Shown piece after piece: positions 1-6,739 of a stretch of 8,539 bases of DNA (position 1 is its first letter; the number at the start of each line of letters is the position of its first letter). Origin of the DNA: Chloroflexota bacterium. GTDB taxonomy: Bacteria; Chloroflexota; UBA6077. The stretch covers positions 1 through 8,539 of the forward strand of contig JAJYNT010000390.1 of NCBI GenBank assembly GCA_021786215.1, read 5' to 3'. The notes below the pieces were generated by a model. The model was not told the DNA's origin, made no database searches, and worked only from the letters and a program-made list of their open reading frames with translations. The position numbers were made by a program, and so were the translations under genes.

Positions 1-814
1 GGAAGGGCTCGCCGGTGGGACTGGCGAATCCATACAGCCGTGGATAGGCGGAGATCGGGACTTTCGAGTCCAAGGGTTGCCCCAGGATCTGAGCGAATGC
101 CCGACTGCTGGAAACGATCCTTCCGTCTGGGGCAGCGGCAACGACGACCCCTTGAGGAATATTCTCCAGGATGGCCTGAAGGTGGAGGTTGCTGACGCTC
201 AACCGCTGGCTGGCACGGCGGGTAGCCTCTAGTCGCTGGATGTGGGCCAGAGCCGTGCCGGCGTGGTGGACGATCTCCGACATCAGCTCTATCGAACCGT
301 CGTGGTAGGGGTCCCACTGATCCGTGGAAGCAATCAGGAGCAGACCCAGGGTCCGATTGCCGTGGGCAATGGGTGCCAGTATGACCGACTCGCACCCGAG
401 CTTCGCCGCGAGCGATGCCCTGCTGCCCGATCCGAAGAGGGCACGAAGCTGCTCCTCGTTCTCTTTGGGGAGGCTCACCGGCCGGTGAAGGCTGACTATC
501 TTGCTGGCCAGCCCCTGATAGCGAAGAGGCGGCCAGTCCTGAGCCAAGAGCGCGGCGATGGGCTGCTGCTCGGGGTCGCTGTGGGAAACGGCCGCGAGTC
601 GAAACTCCCCGGTTGCCCTGTCCTGAAGCCACAAACTGCACCAGCCGGCCATCGCTTCTGCAGCAGCGTTGGCTATTCGAGGGGCCAACTCGCTGGGAGT
701 AGAGGATGCGGCGAGAGCCTCGAGCAGCTGCGAGAGAAAACGCGCGGAGCTCTTCGGCACCGCTTTGTCGACCTCAATGTTTCCCGTTTCAGGGCCGCGA
801 AGGGTCTCTGTCAC
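1..814 (-). CDS. GAF-PAS domain signalling protein, N-terminal part (C-terminus beyond left edge)
   Basis: The minus-strand frame is open from a stop at 902-904 to the window edge. From the GTG at 814 about 271 residues are visible. Residues ~25-190 read as a GAF domain: it opens with the helix ARFLSQLLEALAASS, has a strand ESVILAPIAHGNRTLGLLLI, and ends in a long helix around IELMSEIVHHAGTALAHIQRLEATRR. A short coiled-coil-like linker leads into a PAS domain from ~212 (LQAILENIPQGVVVAAAPDG, then RAFAQILGQPL). GAF followed by PAS is usual in histidine kinases, diguanylate cyclases and phosphatase regulators; the output domain lies outside the window, so I do not name one. No signal peptide or membrane segment is seen, so it is probably cytosolic. 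The start is uncertain: GTG at 868, 814 or 760 are all in frame. I prefer 814 because a promoter-like sequence ends near 876 and GGGA lies 5 bases upstream. It is transcribed divergently from the adjacent glycosyltransferase. Confidence 0.82.
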   Translation of the reverse strand, partial: MTETLRGPETGNIEVDKAVPKSSARFLSQLLEALAASSTPSELAPRIANAAAEAMAGWCSLWLQDRATGEFRLAAVSHSDPEQQPIAALLAQDWPPLRYQGLASKIVSLHRPVSLPKENEEQLRALFGSGSRASLAAKLGCESVILAPIAHGNRTLGLLLIASTDQWDPYHDGSIELMSEIVHHAGTALAHIQRLEATRRASQRLSVSNLHLQAILENIPQGVVVAAAPDGRIVSSSRAFAQILGQPLDSKVPISAYPRLYGFASPTGEPF

Positions 815-875
815 GACGATCCCAATCGGTCCATTGGATGGATGGATCGCGCCAAGAGGCGCCAGCACGAAGACT

Positions 876-905
876 AGAATAGCATGGCAGCCGAAGGTTG
901 TTCAA
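876..905 (-). promoter_or_regulatory. Candidate sigma70-type promoter for the GAF-PAS gene
   Basis: On the minus strand, TTGAAC (905-900) is followed after 18 bases by TATTCT (881-876). Each matches four of six consensus positions. Predicted transcription would begin near 869. That would make the GTG at 868 essentially leaderless, while the GTG at 814 would have a leader of about 55 bases. The call rests only on pattern and spacing. Confidence 0.35.
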
Positions 906-967
906 TGCCATGGAGGCCCAGTTCGGTGCTTATGGGTAGTGTTGTCGCTACGGCCAGCCACCTGCTG

Positions 968-973
968 TATATT
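968..973 (+). promoter_or_regulatory. Possible -10 element (TATATT) for the plus-strand glycosyltransferase
   Basis: TATATT lies 35 bases upstream of the preferred ATG at 1009, in an AT-richer patch of the divergent intergenic region. No convincing -35 is placed 16-18 bases upstream; the nearest candidate, TTGTCG at 942-947, would need a 20-base spacer. A promoter is expected here because the gene is divergent from its left neighbour, but this element is weakly supported. Confidence 0.22.
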
Positions 974-990
974 TGTGCAAAACCACTTCG

Positions 991-997
991 AAAGGAG
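991..997 (+). promoter_or_regulatory. Ribosome binding site AAAGGAG that decides the start at 1009
   Basis: AAAGGAG is a near-perfect Shine-Dalgarno sequence 11 bases upstream of the ATG at 1009. The frame also opens at a TTG at 973, but that codon lies upstream of this site and would add 12 residues before the conserved MQLAVFGLSIT start, so 1009 is preferred. Confidence 0.75.
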
Positions 998-1008
998 TGC
1001 TGCCGCTC

Positions 1009-2070
1009 ATGCAGCTCGCGGTCTTCGGTCTCAGCATCACTAGTTCGTGGGGAAACGGCCACGCTACCGTGTACCGGGGGTTGCTGCGGGAACTGCACCG
1101 GCGGGGTGTGGACGTTACGTTCGTCGAAAAGGACAGCCCCTGGTACGCGGCCAATCGAGACCTCCCACAGCCGGATTTCGCCAGGGTCCTCTTGTATGGA
1201 GACTCCGACCAGCTAGACTCCGTTCTGGACGACGAGTTGGGCCGAGCGGACGTCGTTCTGCTGGGCAGCTACTTTCCCGACGGCATCAAGGTGGCCGACC
1301 GGCTTGCGAAAACCCGTGCGCCAGTGCGGCTCTACTACGACATAGACACGCCGGTAACACTCGCGGCCTTCGCCCGAGCGGGTGGAGCGCCCTACCTGCG
1401 AGCGGACCAGATAGCTGTCTTCGACGCTGTGCTCTCCTTCACAGGAGGCCGAGCCCTGCGAGAGCTGGAGACGCGATGGGGTGCCTCTCGTGCTGTGGCG
1501 TTCTATTGTGCCCTGGCCCCCGATTTCCACCGCCGGACGGAGCCAACCGATCGCTTTCGCTGTCGCCTGGGTTACATGGGCACCTATTCCGACGATCGGC
1601 AGAAGATCTGGGAAACGCTGTTTCTCGGCCCCGCTCGGCGGCTGACCGAGCAGCGGTTCGTCCTGGCTGGGCCGCAGTATCCGGTTATGGAGATGCCGTC
1701 CAACGTGCGACACTACCAGCACGTGGCCCCGCCGGAGCACTCAGCCTTCTATAGCTCCTGCGATCTGACCCTGAACCTGACACGCGGGCCAATGGTGGTT
1801 TACGGCTACAGTCCATCGGTGCGGCTGTTCGAGGCCGCGGGGTGCGCCGCCTGCGTGATCTCCGACCCGTGGGACGGTTTGGGGGAGCTGTTCCAGATCG
1901 GACAGGAGATCCTGGTGGCTTCCAACGAGGATGAGATGATCGGGTTGCTGCAGCGTCTTGAGTCCGAAGAGATTGTCTCAATCGGCAACCGCTTTCGCGC
2001 GAGGGTACTGCGCGAGCACAGCTACGCCACGAGGGCGCAGCTGTTGCTCGATCTCATCGCTTGCCGGTGA
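1009..2070 (+). CDS. CgeB-like glycosyltransferase (Glyco_trans_1_2 type), plus strand
   Basis: This is a 353-residue GT-B fold glycosyltransferase of the CgeB-like group (PF13524 type). It would transfer a sugar from an activated donor in the cytosol; donor and acceptor cannot be read. The N-terminal half starts with a Rossmann-like strand and loop (VFGLSITSSWGNGHATVYRG, residues 5-24), followed by HRRGVDVTFVEKD. A YYDIDTPVTL segment is at 109-118. The C-terminal donor-binding half has NLTRGPMVVYGYSPSVRLFE at 256-275. Its glutamate in RLFEAAG (E275) is the conserved carboxylate of this family. No signal peptide or membrane segment is seen. The start at 1009 is set by AAAGGAG. It is closely related in motif order to the minus-strand gene at 4480-5559 (SIT-S-WNG-AT-YRG; D-D-P-TL; YG-SP--R-FEAAG), suggesting duplication with inversion or shuffling. 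Its end converges on the membrane transferase with only 29 bp between stop codons and no obvious terminator. Confidence 0.88.
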   Translation: MQLAVFGLSITSSWGNGHATVYRGLLRELHRRGVDVTFVEKDSPWYAANRDLPQPDFARVLLYGDSDQLDSVLDDELGRADVVLLGSYFPDGIKVADRLAKTRAPVRLYYDIDTPVTLAAFARAGGAPYLRADQIAVFDAVLSFTGGRALRELETRWGASRAVAFYCALAPDFHRRTEPTDRFRCRLGYMGTYSDDRQKIWETLFLGPARRLTEQRFVLAGPQYPVMEMPSNVRHYQHVAPPEHSAFYSSCDLTLNLTRGPMVVYGYSPSVRLFEAAGCAACVISDPWDGLGELFQIGQEILVASNEDEMIGLLQRLESEEIVSIGNRFRARVLREHSYATRAQLLLDLIACR

Positions 2071-2099
2071 CGACCTCGCCTACTCTACTGAGGCAGGCA

Positions 2100-4355
2100 T
2101 CACATGCCCCCTCTGGGTAGCAACTGGTACAGGGTGATCTGCATCTCACCACCGCCCATGAAGCGGGCTGTCCCCCCGGCCGGCATTCCGGCGGATGTGC
2201 CGCCGGGCGCCCCGGAGTTCCGTGTCAGGGTATCGAAGCCGTTCACAGGAATGCCGTTAGTTTCCACCCACTGGGAAATGTCCGATTGCGACCTGAAACC
2301 CCGCCCGAAACCGGCGCTGTTCCAATAGATGTAGCGTAGCTTGCCGTCGGCGACCAGTTGGTCGAGCTGCTGGGTGGTGACGACCTGGTCCAACCCCATG
2401 AAGCCCCCCATGTACAACACCGGCCGTCCGGTGGCGAGCACGTAGTCGGAACCCTGCATGGAACTGGGCACCGCCATCAGGTACTCAGTCCCCTGAGTAT
2501 TAGCCTGAAGATACTGGAGCAACGATTGGTTGACCTGTAGCTTCCCATCATTGGGGGGTCCGGACGATCGACCATCGTACGCCGAGGGAAGCGACTGGTT
2601 ATCGCTGGGATGGAGGGTCGTGAGCTCGGACCAAATGCCCGGCGTGATCAGCATGGCGGCAATGACGCAAGCGAAGCCGGCCGCGGCCAAGCGGTTTTTC
2701 CGCAGGACCGCGGAAACAGCCAGCAGAGCTGCCCCCGCGATGGCGAGGCCTATCACGAGTGGGATCCATGGCGTGGCGTTGACGAAGGCAGTAGCGGTGC
2801 CGACCTGCAGCTTCAGCGTCACCACCACGGCCACGATCAGCAGAGCAGTAGCCACCCAGAGGTGGCGGTCACGCAGCTTCCAGATCTCGGCGACACCTAT
2901 GCCAACCAGGGCCGCTATTGGAGCGCCCAGCGTCGACAGATAATAGGGGTGGAAGAAACCCGCGACACTGAAGAAGGCCATGTCGGTGAGCAGCCACCCA
3001 CCCCAGAGCAGCATGGTTTGGTGCTTCTGGGAAAGGGGCCAGCGAGGCCGCGCGCGGAACAGCAGCAGGACGGCCGCGAACAGCGCAAACGGAAGCAGCC
3101 AGCTAGCCTCGTTGCTGAGCGGGGCGGTGAACAGCCGAAGCGCCCCGGGCTGGCCCGTACCATCCACTCCCCCGAAACCCCCGAACCCACCGAAGCCACG
3201 CCCTTGCCTCGTCGGGAAGGCTCCAAGCTGGTTGAAAAGGGTAACCATCCCACCCAGGAGGTTCGGGATACCCTTGATCAAAGCGACCGGCGCGTTCAAG
3301 AGGTCAGAAACTCCGCTGGAACCGTTTTTGGGTGATTGACCCATCCGTCCGGAGATACGGTTCGGACCCGTCCCAGACTGACCGAAGAAACCATTACCCC
3401 CGAATCCGGGCCGCTGGAAGCCGGCCCCGAAGCCGGGGGCTTGCTGCCCCGATCCACCACCAAATGGTGTGTTCGCCAGCAGCCCTCCCAGCAGCCCGCC
3501 CCGGCCGCCCATGCCGAGGAGTCGCTCCATACCGTTGTAACCGGTGATGAGGCTCATCTCGGAGTTGTCCCCGCTGCTTCCGACGTAGGGGCGCTGATCG
3601 GCCGGCGTGAGGTCGACGATGGTAGCCCAGGACAGTGAGACGACTAGGAGCACCACCGAGGCGAGCGTCAGGTTCCCCAGCTTCCTACCGAGCCGCTCGG
3701 GAGACCCGAAGAAATAGAGGGCATAGAAGGCAGGCAGAGGCAGGAAGGCTTCCAGCATCTTGATGTTGAAGCCGATGCCCACCAGAAGCACGCCCAACAG
3801 CAGGTAGCGCAGTCTGCCGCGCTCCGTCGCCACGATGAAGGCCCATGCGGCCAGCAGCAGCGTGAAGATCAGCGTGCTATCGATGGTGTTGTTCCGGTCC
3901 GTGGCGACGACCACCGGGGTTATCGCCAGCGCCAGTGCGGCCACAAGTCCGGCGATGGTGCCGTAGCTTCTTCTAACCAGGTGATAGACAACCATGATGG
4001 AGAGCAACCCCGCCACAATCTCCGGCAGCAGCACGCCGAAAGCACTTACCCCGAAGAAGTGGGCGGAGATGGTCTGCAGCCAGAGCCCTACCGGGGGCTT
4101 GTCCACGCTGACCGAGCCGCCGGGCTCGGCGGCAACGAAAAAGAAGTTGTGCCAGGATTGAAGCATGCTGGCAACAGCCGCGCTGTAGTAGTGATTGACG
4201 TAACCGAGCGCGGCGAGATTGGTCAGGCGAAGGGCGGCAGCTAAGGCCAGGATGGCCGTCAGCGCCGTCATTCTCAGAATAGCGTATCGTTCGACCAGTA
4301 AGGTCCTGCCCTGAGCGACTCGAGACGTCGCCGTCTCCCAGTTCGTGGTTCGCAT
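2100..4355 (-). CDS. Polytopic PMT/ArnT-like membrane glycosyltransferase, YkcA/YkcB-type
   Basis: This 751-residue membrane protein resembles the GT-C (GT39/GT83-like) transferases that move a sugar from polyprenyl-phosphate to an acceptor outside the membrane. It begins with a hydrophobic helix (~29-50), then an extracytoplasmic loop with NHYY (54-57) and VSVDKPPVGLWLQ (82-94, D85). Further helices fill ~98-250. A glycine-rich loop spans ~276-402 and includes GFGGFGGFGG (387-396). Helices resume at ~418-570 with HPYYLSTLGAPIAALVG (469-485), a signature shared with YkcA/YkcB-like proteins. A soluble C-terminal domain (~575-751) has YLMAVPSSMQGSDYVLATGR (625-644) and VADGKLRYIYWNS (668-680). 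The first-loop acidic pair typical of PMT/ArnT is not seen; N54 lies about there. The start is ATG at 4355 with only a weak GGGG 9 bases upstream. It lies downstream of the CgeB-like pair but has its own promoter and operator-like repeats. Donor and acceptor are unknown. Confidence 0.88.
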   Translation of the reverse strand: MRTTNWETATSRVAQGRTLLVERYAILRMTALTAILALAAALRLTNLAALGYVNHYYSAAVASMLQSWHNFFFVAAEPGGSVSVDKPPVGLWLQTISAHFFGVSAFGVLLPEIVAGLLSIMVVYHLVRRSYGTIAGLVAALALAITPVVVATDRNNTIDSTLIFTLLLAAWAFIVATERGRLRYLLLGVLLVGIGFNIKMLEAFLPLPAFYALYFFGSPERLGRKLGNLTLASVVLLVVSLSWATIVDLTPADQRPYVGSSGDNSEMSLITGYNGMERLLGMGGRGGLLGGLLANTPFGGGSGQQAPGFGAGFQRPGFGGNGFFGQSGTGPNRISGRMGQSPKNGSSGVSDLLNAPVALIKGIPNLLGGMVTLFNQLGAFPTRQGRGFGGFGGFGGVDGTGQPGALRLFTAPLSNEASWLLPFALFAAVLLLFRARPRWPLSQKHQTMLLWGGWLLTDMAFFSVAGFFHPYYLSTLGAPIAALVGIGVAEIWKLRDRHLWVATALLIVAVVVTLKLQVGTATAFVNATPWIPLVIGLAIAGAALLAVSAVLRKNRLAAAGFACVIAAMLITPGIWSELTTLHPSDNQSLPSAYDGRSSGPPNDGKLQVNQSLLQYLQANTQGTEYLMAVPSSMQGSDYVLATGRPVLYMGGFMGLDQVVTTQQLDQLVADGKLRYIYWNSAGFGRGFRSQSDISQWVETNGIPVNGFDTLTRNSGAPGGTSAGMPAGGTARFMGGGEMQITLYQLLPRGGM
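3147..3530 (-). repeat. Glycine-rich low-complexity segment inside the membrane transferase
   Basis: This stretch encodes roughly residues 276-403 of the transferase. It is dominated by Gly, Phe, Asn, Gln and Ser, with recurrent GFGG, GFG and GG units, the densest being GFGGFGGFGG encoded near 3168-3197. A hydrophobic patch (LLNAPVALIKGIPNLLGGMV, 352-371) interrupts it. It lies between two sets of membrane helices, so it is probably a flexible extracytoplasmic loop. The boundaries are approximate. Confidence 0.7.
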
Positions 4356-4392
4356 GCTGTATGACCCCAGCTCTTATGGTTCCGCTCCTCAG

Positions 4393-4398
4393 AGTATA
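4393..4398 (-). promoter_or_regulatory. -10 element TATACT for the membrane transferase
   Basis: On the minus strand TATACT matches five of six positions of TATAAT. Transcription would start near 4386, giving a leader of about 31 bases before the ATG at 4355. There is no standard -35 at 17 bases (TTGACG lies 20 bases upstream), which fits an activator-dependent promoter whose -35 zone is occupied by the adjacent repeat array. Confidence 0.5.
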
Positions 4399-4407
4399 GG
4401 GGAGGAC

Positions 4408-4435
4408 TGTTAAGAAGGCGTCAAACAGCTGTTAA
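4408..4435 (-). promoter_or_regulatory. Three-repeat PhoB/PhoP-type operator (TTAACA-like, 11-bp period)
   Basis: Read on the minus strand, TTAACA (4435-4430), TTGACG (4424-4419) and TTAACA (4413-4408) occur with exactly five bases between hexamers. Each repeat therefore starts 11 bp after the previous one. A weak fourth copy, TTCCCC (4446-4441), keeps the register. Relative to the predicted start at 4386 the three hexamers fall at about -49 to -44, -38 to -33 and -27 to -22. Tandem hexamers with 11-bp spacing overlapping the -35 region are the known binding layout of OmpR/PhoB-family regulators, and TT(A/T/C)ACA is the hexamer described for Bacillus PhoP. The specific regulator is inferred, not shown; none is encoded in the window. 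Confidence 0.55.
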
Positions 4436-4479
4436 GAGTTGGGGAAGCTTTACAGGGATTGGCCGACGGAGAAGAAGGA

Positions 4480-5559
4480 CTACTGGGTAAAGAGCCGACT
4501 CAGGAAGCCGTCCATCTGCTCACCGCGTTGGCTGTAGCAGTGCCGTGACCGGATCCTGTCACGGCCTCGGTTGCCGATCTCGGTGGCGTTCTCCTGGCTC
4601 ACACCGTGGACGAAGGAAGCGACATCTGCGTATCCCGAGGCTACCAGCGCCTCGCTGCCGGGAGAGAGAAAACTCTCGATCCCATTCCACCGATCTGTGA
4701 CGAGGCAGGCTCCGGCTCCCGCGGCTTCGAACACCCGGGTCGGAGGGCTGAAGCCGTAGTCGGCCATAGCCTGGCGGGTGACATTCAGCACGAGGCGAGC
4801 GCTAGAGTTGAGGACGTTGTGGAGGGCAGTGGAGACGTGGCCGAGGTAGCGGACGTTGCCGGGTAGGGCAACATCCCCCCAGCCTTGCCCACCCAGAAGG
4901 AAGCGATGATCTGGACAGGCTTCGGCGGCCCGAAAGAAGAACTCCCGAACTCGGTCCTCGCGGTCGGGCAGCCTGTGGCCGACGAACAGCAGGTCGCACC
5001 GATAGGCTGGATCGGAGGCAACCGGGTGGTGGCTGTCCGGGTCCAGAGCGTTGTACACCAACTCCACCTGGCGAGCGCCCAAAGCCTCGTAGCCCTCGGT
5101 CACTCTGGGGCCTCCCCCGTAGGCGAGGATGGCGTCATATCGAGGCACCAACCGACGAAAATACCATTCGGGATCACGGAAGGCCTGATCAAGGGTAAAG
5201 GGGGCATCCACATCCCAGTATGCCACGCGATTGCCATCGCGCCGCACCGCCAGGACCGCGGCGTCCAGGTAATCGTCATATCTACCTACTCCGCTGCACT
5301 TGATGACGAGATCCGAACCCCGGGCCCGCTCCAACTCCTCATCCAGATCATCTCGATCGCGACACACCACGACTTCGGCGTAGTCGGGGTCCTCCAGCAG
5401 ATCCCGGTGGCTCTGGCGGTCGTAGATGTCCTGCTCCACGAAGACGACCTGATGCCCCAATCGGTGCAGAGCACGGCAGATGCCGCGGTAGTAGGTAGCT
5501 GCTCCATTCCAGTAGGCTGAGGTTATGCTGGAGCCGAAGAAGGTGATCCTCTTAGCCAC
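4480..5559 (-). CDS. CgeB-like glycosyltransferase, second of the minus-strand pair
   Basis: This 359-residue predicted cytosolic GT-B glycosyltransferase of the CgeB-like group would transfer a sugar from an activated donor; its substrates are not readable. The N-terminal fold opens with FFGSSITSAYWNGAATYYRG (7-26) and HRLGHQVVFVEQD. AYWDVDAPFTL (113-123) and ILAYGGG (144-150) follow. The C-terminal donor half holds LLFVGHR (190-196), LNVTRQAMADYGFSPPTRVF (258-277) and FEAAGAGACLVTD, with E278 as the family carboxylate. Motif order and wording are closest to the plus-strand gene at 1009-2070. The start is GTG at 5559, chosen because GAGG lies 7 bases upstream; it overlaps the 3' end of the preceding gene by 8 bases, indicating translational coupling. 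No clear terminator follows it, so read-through into the membrane transferase gene is possible. Confidence 0.88.
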   Translation of the reverse strand: MAKRITFFGSSITSAYWNGAATYYRGICRALHRLGHQVVFVEQDIYDRQSHRDLLEDPDYAEVVVCRDRDDLDEELERARGSDLVIKCSGVGRYDDYLDAAVLAVRRDGNRVAYWDVDAPFTLDQAFRDPEWYFRRLVPRYDAILAYGGGPRVTEGYEALGARQVELVYNALDPDSHHPVASDPAYRCDLLFVGHRLPDREDRVREFFFRAAEACPDHRFLLGGQGWGDVALPGNVRYLGHVSTALHNVLNSSARLVLNVTRQAMADYGFSPPTRVFEAAGAGACLVTDRWNGIESFLSPGSEALVASGYADVASFVHGVSQENATEIGNRGRDRIRSRHCYSQRGEQMDGFLSRLFTQ

Positions 5560-6682
5560 GCTGGGACCTCAGCCGATTGACGATTTCGATCAACTCGAGT
5601 GCCCGATGGCGGCAGGTGTGGCGAGCCAACACTGTGGCTCGGCCGTGAGAGCCGATCCGCCTGCGGGCGCCGGCATCAGCGCAAAGCCATTGGATGGCCT
5701 CTCGCATTTGAGATGGGGTATCCACCGCCAGAAAGTCCGATCCTTCCTCGAACAGGCCGGTGTCATCTCGCCAACCCGCACTGATAAGAGGAACTCCACA
5801 CGCCAATGCCTCGAAGACCCGAATGGTGGGAGTGCCGCGCAGCGTCTCGATGTACTCCTTTCGGGGGATGTGCAGGGTGAGTTTGCTGCCAGCATAGACC
5901 TCCGGGGCCAGGTAGTTTGGGAGCCAGCCGCCCCACTGGATCCCCGCTCTCTGGATCGCGTCAACCACATCAGGTGGGTAGCGGACGCCGTAGAGAGCAA
6001 AGGCGAGATCCGGGAGGGCTCGACCCTGCTCGATGAAATAATCCCAGGTAGTCTGATTGCGATCCTCGTCGCCCCAGTTGCCAACGAAGACCACATCTCG
6101 ACTCTTGGGCTGTGGCAGGGGTCGGAAGAGATCCGTATCGGCGGCTTCGTTAAAGAGCAGCACCTCCGGCCCATCCGTCGTGCTTCGATAGATGTCGACG
6201 ATGGTGGGGCCGTAGGCAAGAATGGCGGAGTAGGCATCGAGCCCCATCAGGGGAAGACGCGAAGGCTCCGTCAGGGCTCGGTGATGAGTATCGTGGAAAA
6301 GAGAAATGACTCCCTGTCTGGAGGCCTCTTCCCCGATGGCACGAACCAGATCCGGAGGGTTCCACTCGTGGACCATGCAGACATCCACCTGGGAGAGCAA
6401 TTCGGACAGCCAGTCTCGCAGGTGGGCACGCCCGTCGAGCAGGTAGCTGCGATTGTCGATGAAAGGGAAGCGTCGACGAAACTGCTCTAGCGGCCCCAGG
6501 CCGTGGTCGCGCACCAGGTTTGAGATGGACCAGTTGTCCTCCTCTTCAAAGGAGGTCACCTGATGGCCCAGCGCCTGAAGGTTACGGGCTAACCCTCGAA
6601 GGAAATGGGCGTTGCCATGGTTCCAATCGGACACCATGGAGTGAGAAAAGAGCGCGATTCGAAGCGCCGGGCCACCAACCAT
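5552..6682 (-). CDS. CgeB-like glycosyltransferase, first of the minus-strand pair
   Basis: This is a 376-residue predicted cytosolic GT-B glycosyltransferase of the CgeB-like group. It opens with LRIALFSHSMVSDWNHGNAH (7-26), followed by FLRGLARNLQALGHQVTSFE. MVHEWNPPDLV (103-113), SLFHDTHHRAL (127-137) and ILAYGPTIVDIY (154-165) lie in the middle. The donor half has VVFVGNWGDED (197-207), LTLHIPRKEYIETLRGTPTI (268-287) and RVFEALACGVPLIS, with E291 as the family carboxylate. It is clearly the same family as the other two CgeB-like proteins but more divergent (HDTHH replaces the DxDxP segment), which suggests a different acceptor. The ATG at 6682 has only a weak upstream purine stretch, so the start is moderately secure. 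An extended -10 and an inverted repeat lie just upstream. Its stop codon overlaps the next gene by 8 bases. Confidence 0.87.
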   Translation of the reverse strand: MVGGPALRIALFSHSMVSDWNHGNAHFLRGLARNLQALGHQVTSFEEEDNWSISNLVRDHGLGPLEQFRRRFPFIDNRSYLLDGRAHLRDWLSELLSQVDVCMVHEWNPPDLVRAIGEEASRQGVISLFHDTHHRALTEPSRLPLMGLDAYSAILAYGPTIVDIYRSTTDGPEVLLFNEAADTDLFRPLPQPKSRDVVFVGNWGDEDRNQTTWDYFIEQGRALPDLAFALYGVRYPPDVVDAIQRAGIQWGGWLPNYLAPEVYAGSKLTLHIPRKEYIETLRGTPTIRVFEALACGVPLISAGWRDDTGLFEEGSDFLAVDTPSQMREAIQWLCADAGARRRIGSHGRATVLARHTCRHRALELIEIVNRLRSQRG

Positions 6683-6699
6683 CAGCGATCAGTCTCGAT

Positions 6700-6736
6700 C
6701 CGAAATGAACGATCCGCGCTTCGCGGAACATTTCGG
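6700..6736 (-). repeat. Two-tier inverted repeat at the 5' end of the CgeB-like pair
   Basis: The outer arms are CCGAAATG (6700-6707) and CATTTCGG (6729-6736), a perfect 8-bp inverted repeat. Inside it, TCCGCG (6713-6718) and CGCGGA (6722-6727) form a perfect 6-bp inverted repeat around a 3-base loop. As RNA on the minus strand this would be a hairpin with a 5/1 asymmetric internal loop. It begins almost at the predicted transcription start and ends about 17 bases before the ATG. It may be an operator, a stabilising leader hairpin or both. Confidence 0.6.
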
Positions 6737-6739
6737 TTG

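Noticed and set aside
242..877. Plus-strand open frame of 211 codons
   Set aside because: It is codon-aligned antisense to the GAF-PAS gene. The minus-strand translation gives recognisable GAF and PAS sequence, while the plus product resembles nothing.
2188..2206. Perfect 7-bp hairpin CCGGCGG-ATGTG-CCGCCGG downstream of the plus-strand gene, considered as a terminator
   Set aside because: It lies inside the Gly/Ala/Pro-rich C-terminal coding region of the membrane transferase, has no following T-run and is over 100 bases past the stop codon at 2070; codon composition explains it.
3168..3197. Short tandem DNA repeat considered as a CRISPR or microsatellite locus
   Set aside because: The repeats are in-frame GGxTTC-type codons encoding GFGG units of the membrane transferase, with no spacer structure.
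2610..3335. Plus-strand open frame of 241 codons rich in Gln, Arg and Glu
   Set aside because: It is antisense to the membrane transferase, and its composition is the complement of hydrophobic and Gly-rich codons.
4425..4434. Palindrome AACAGCTGTT, considered as an independent operator
   Set aside because: It overlaps one hexamer of the 11-bp tandem array. The three-repeat register explains more of the sequence than this 10-base palindrome, so I treat it as a by-product.
4885..5520. Plus-strand open frame of 211 codons
   Set aside because: It is entirely opposite the CgeB-like gene at 4480-5559 and shows no domain signature.
5525..6490. Plus-strand open frame of 321 codons
   Set aside because: It lies opposite the CgeB-like gene at 5552-6682, whose protein has clear family motifs; the long antisense frame is explained by GC-rich codon bias.
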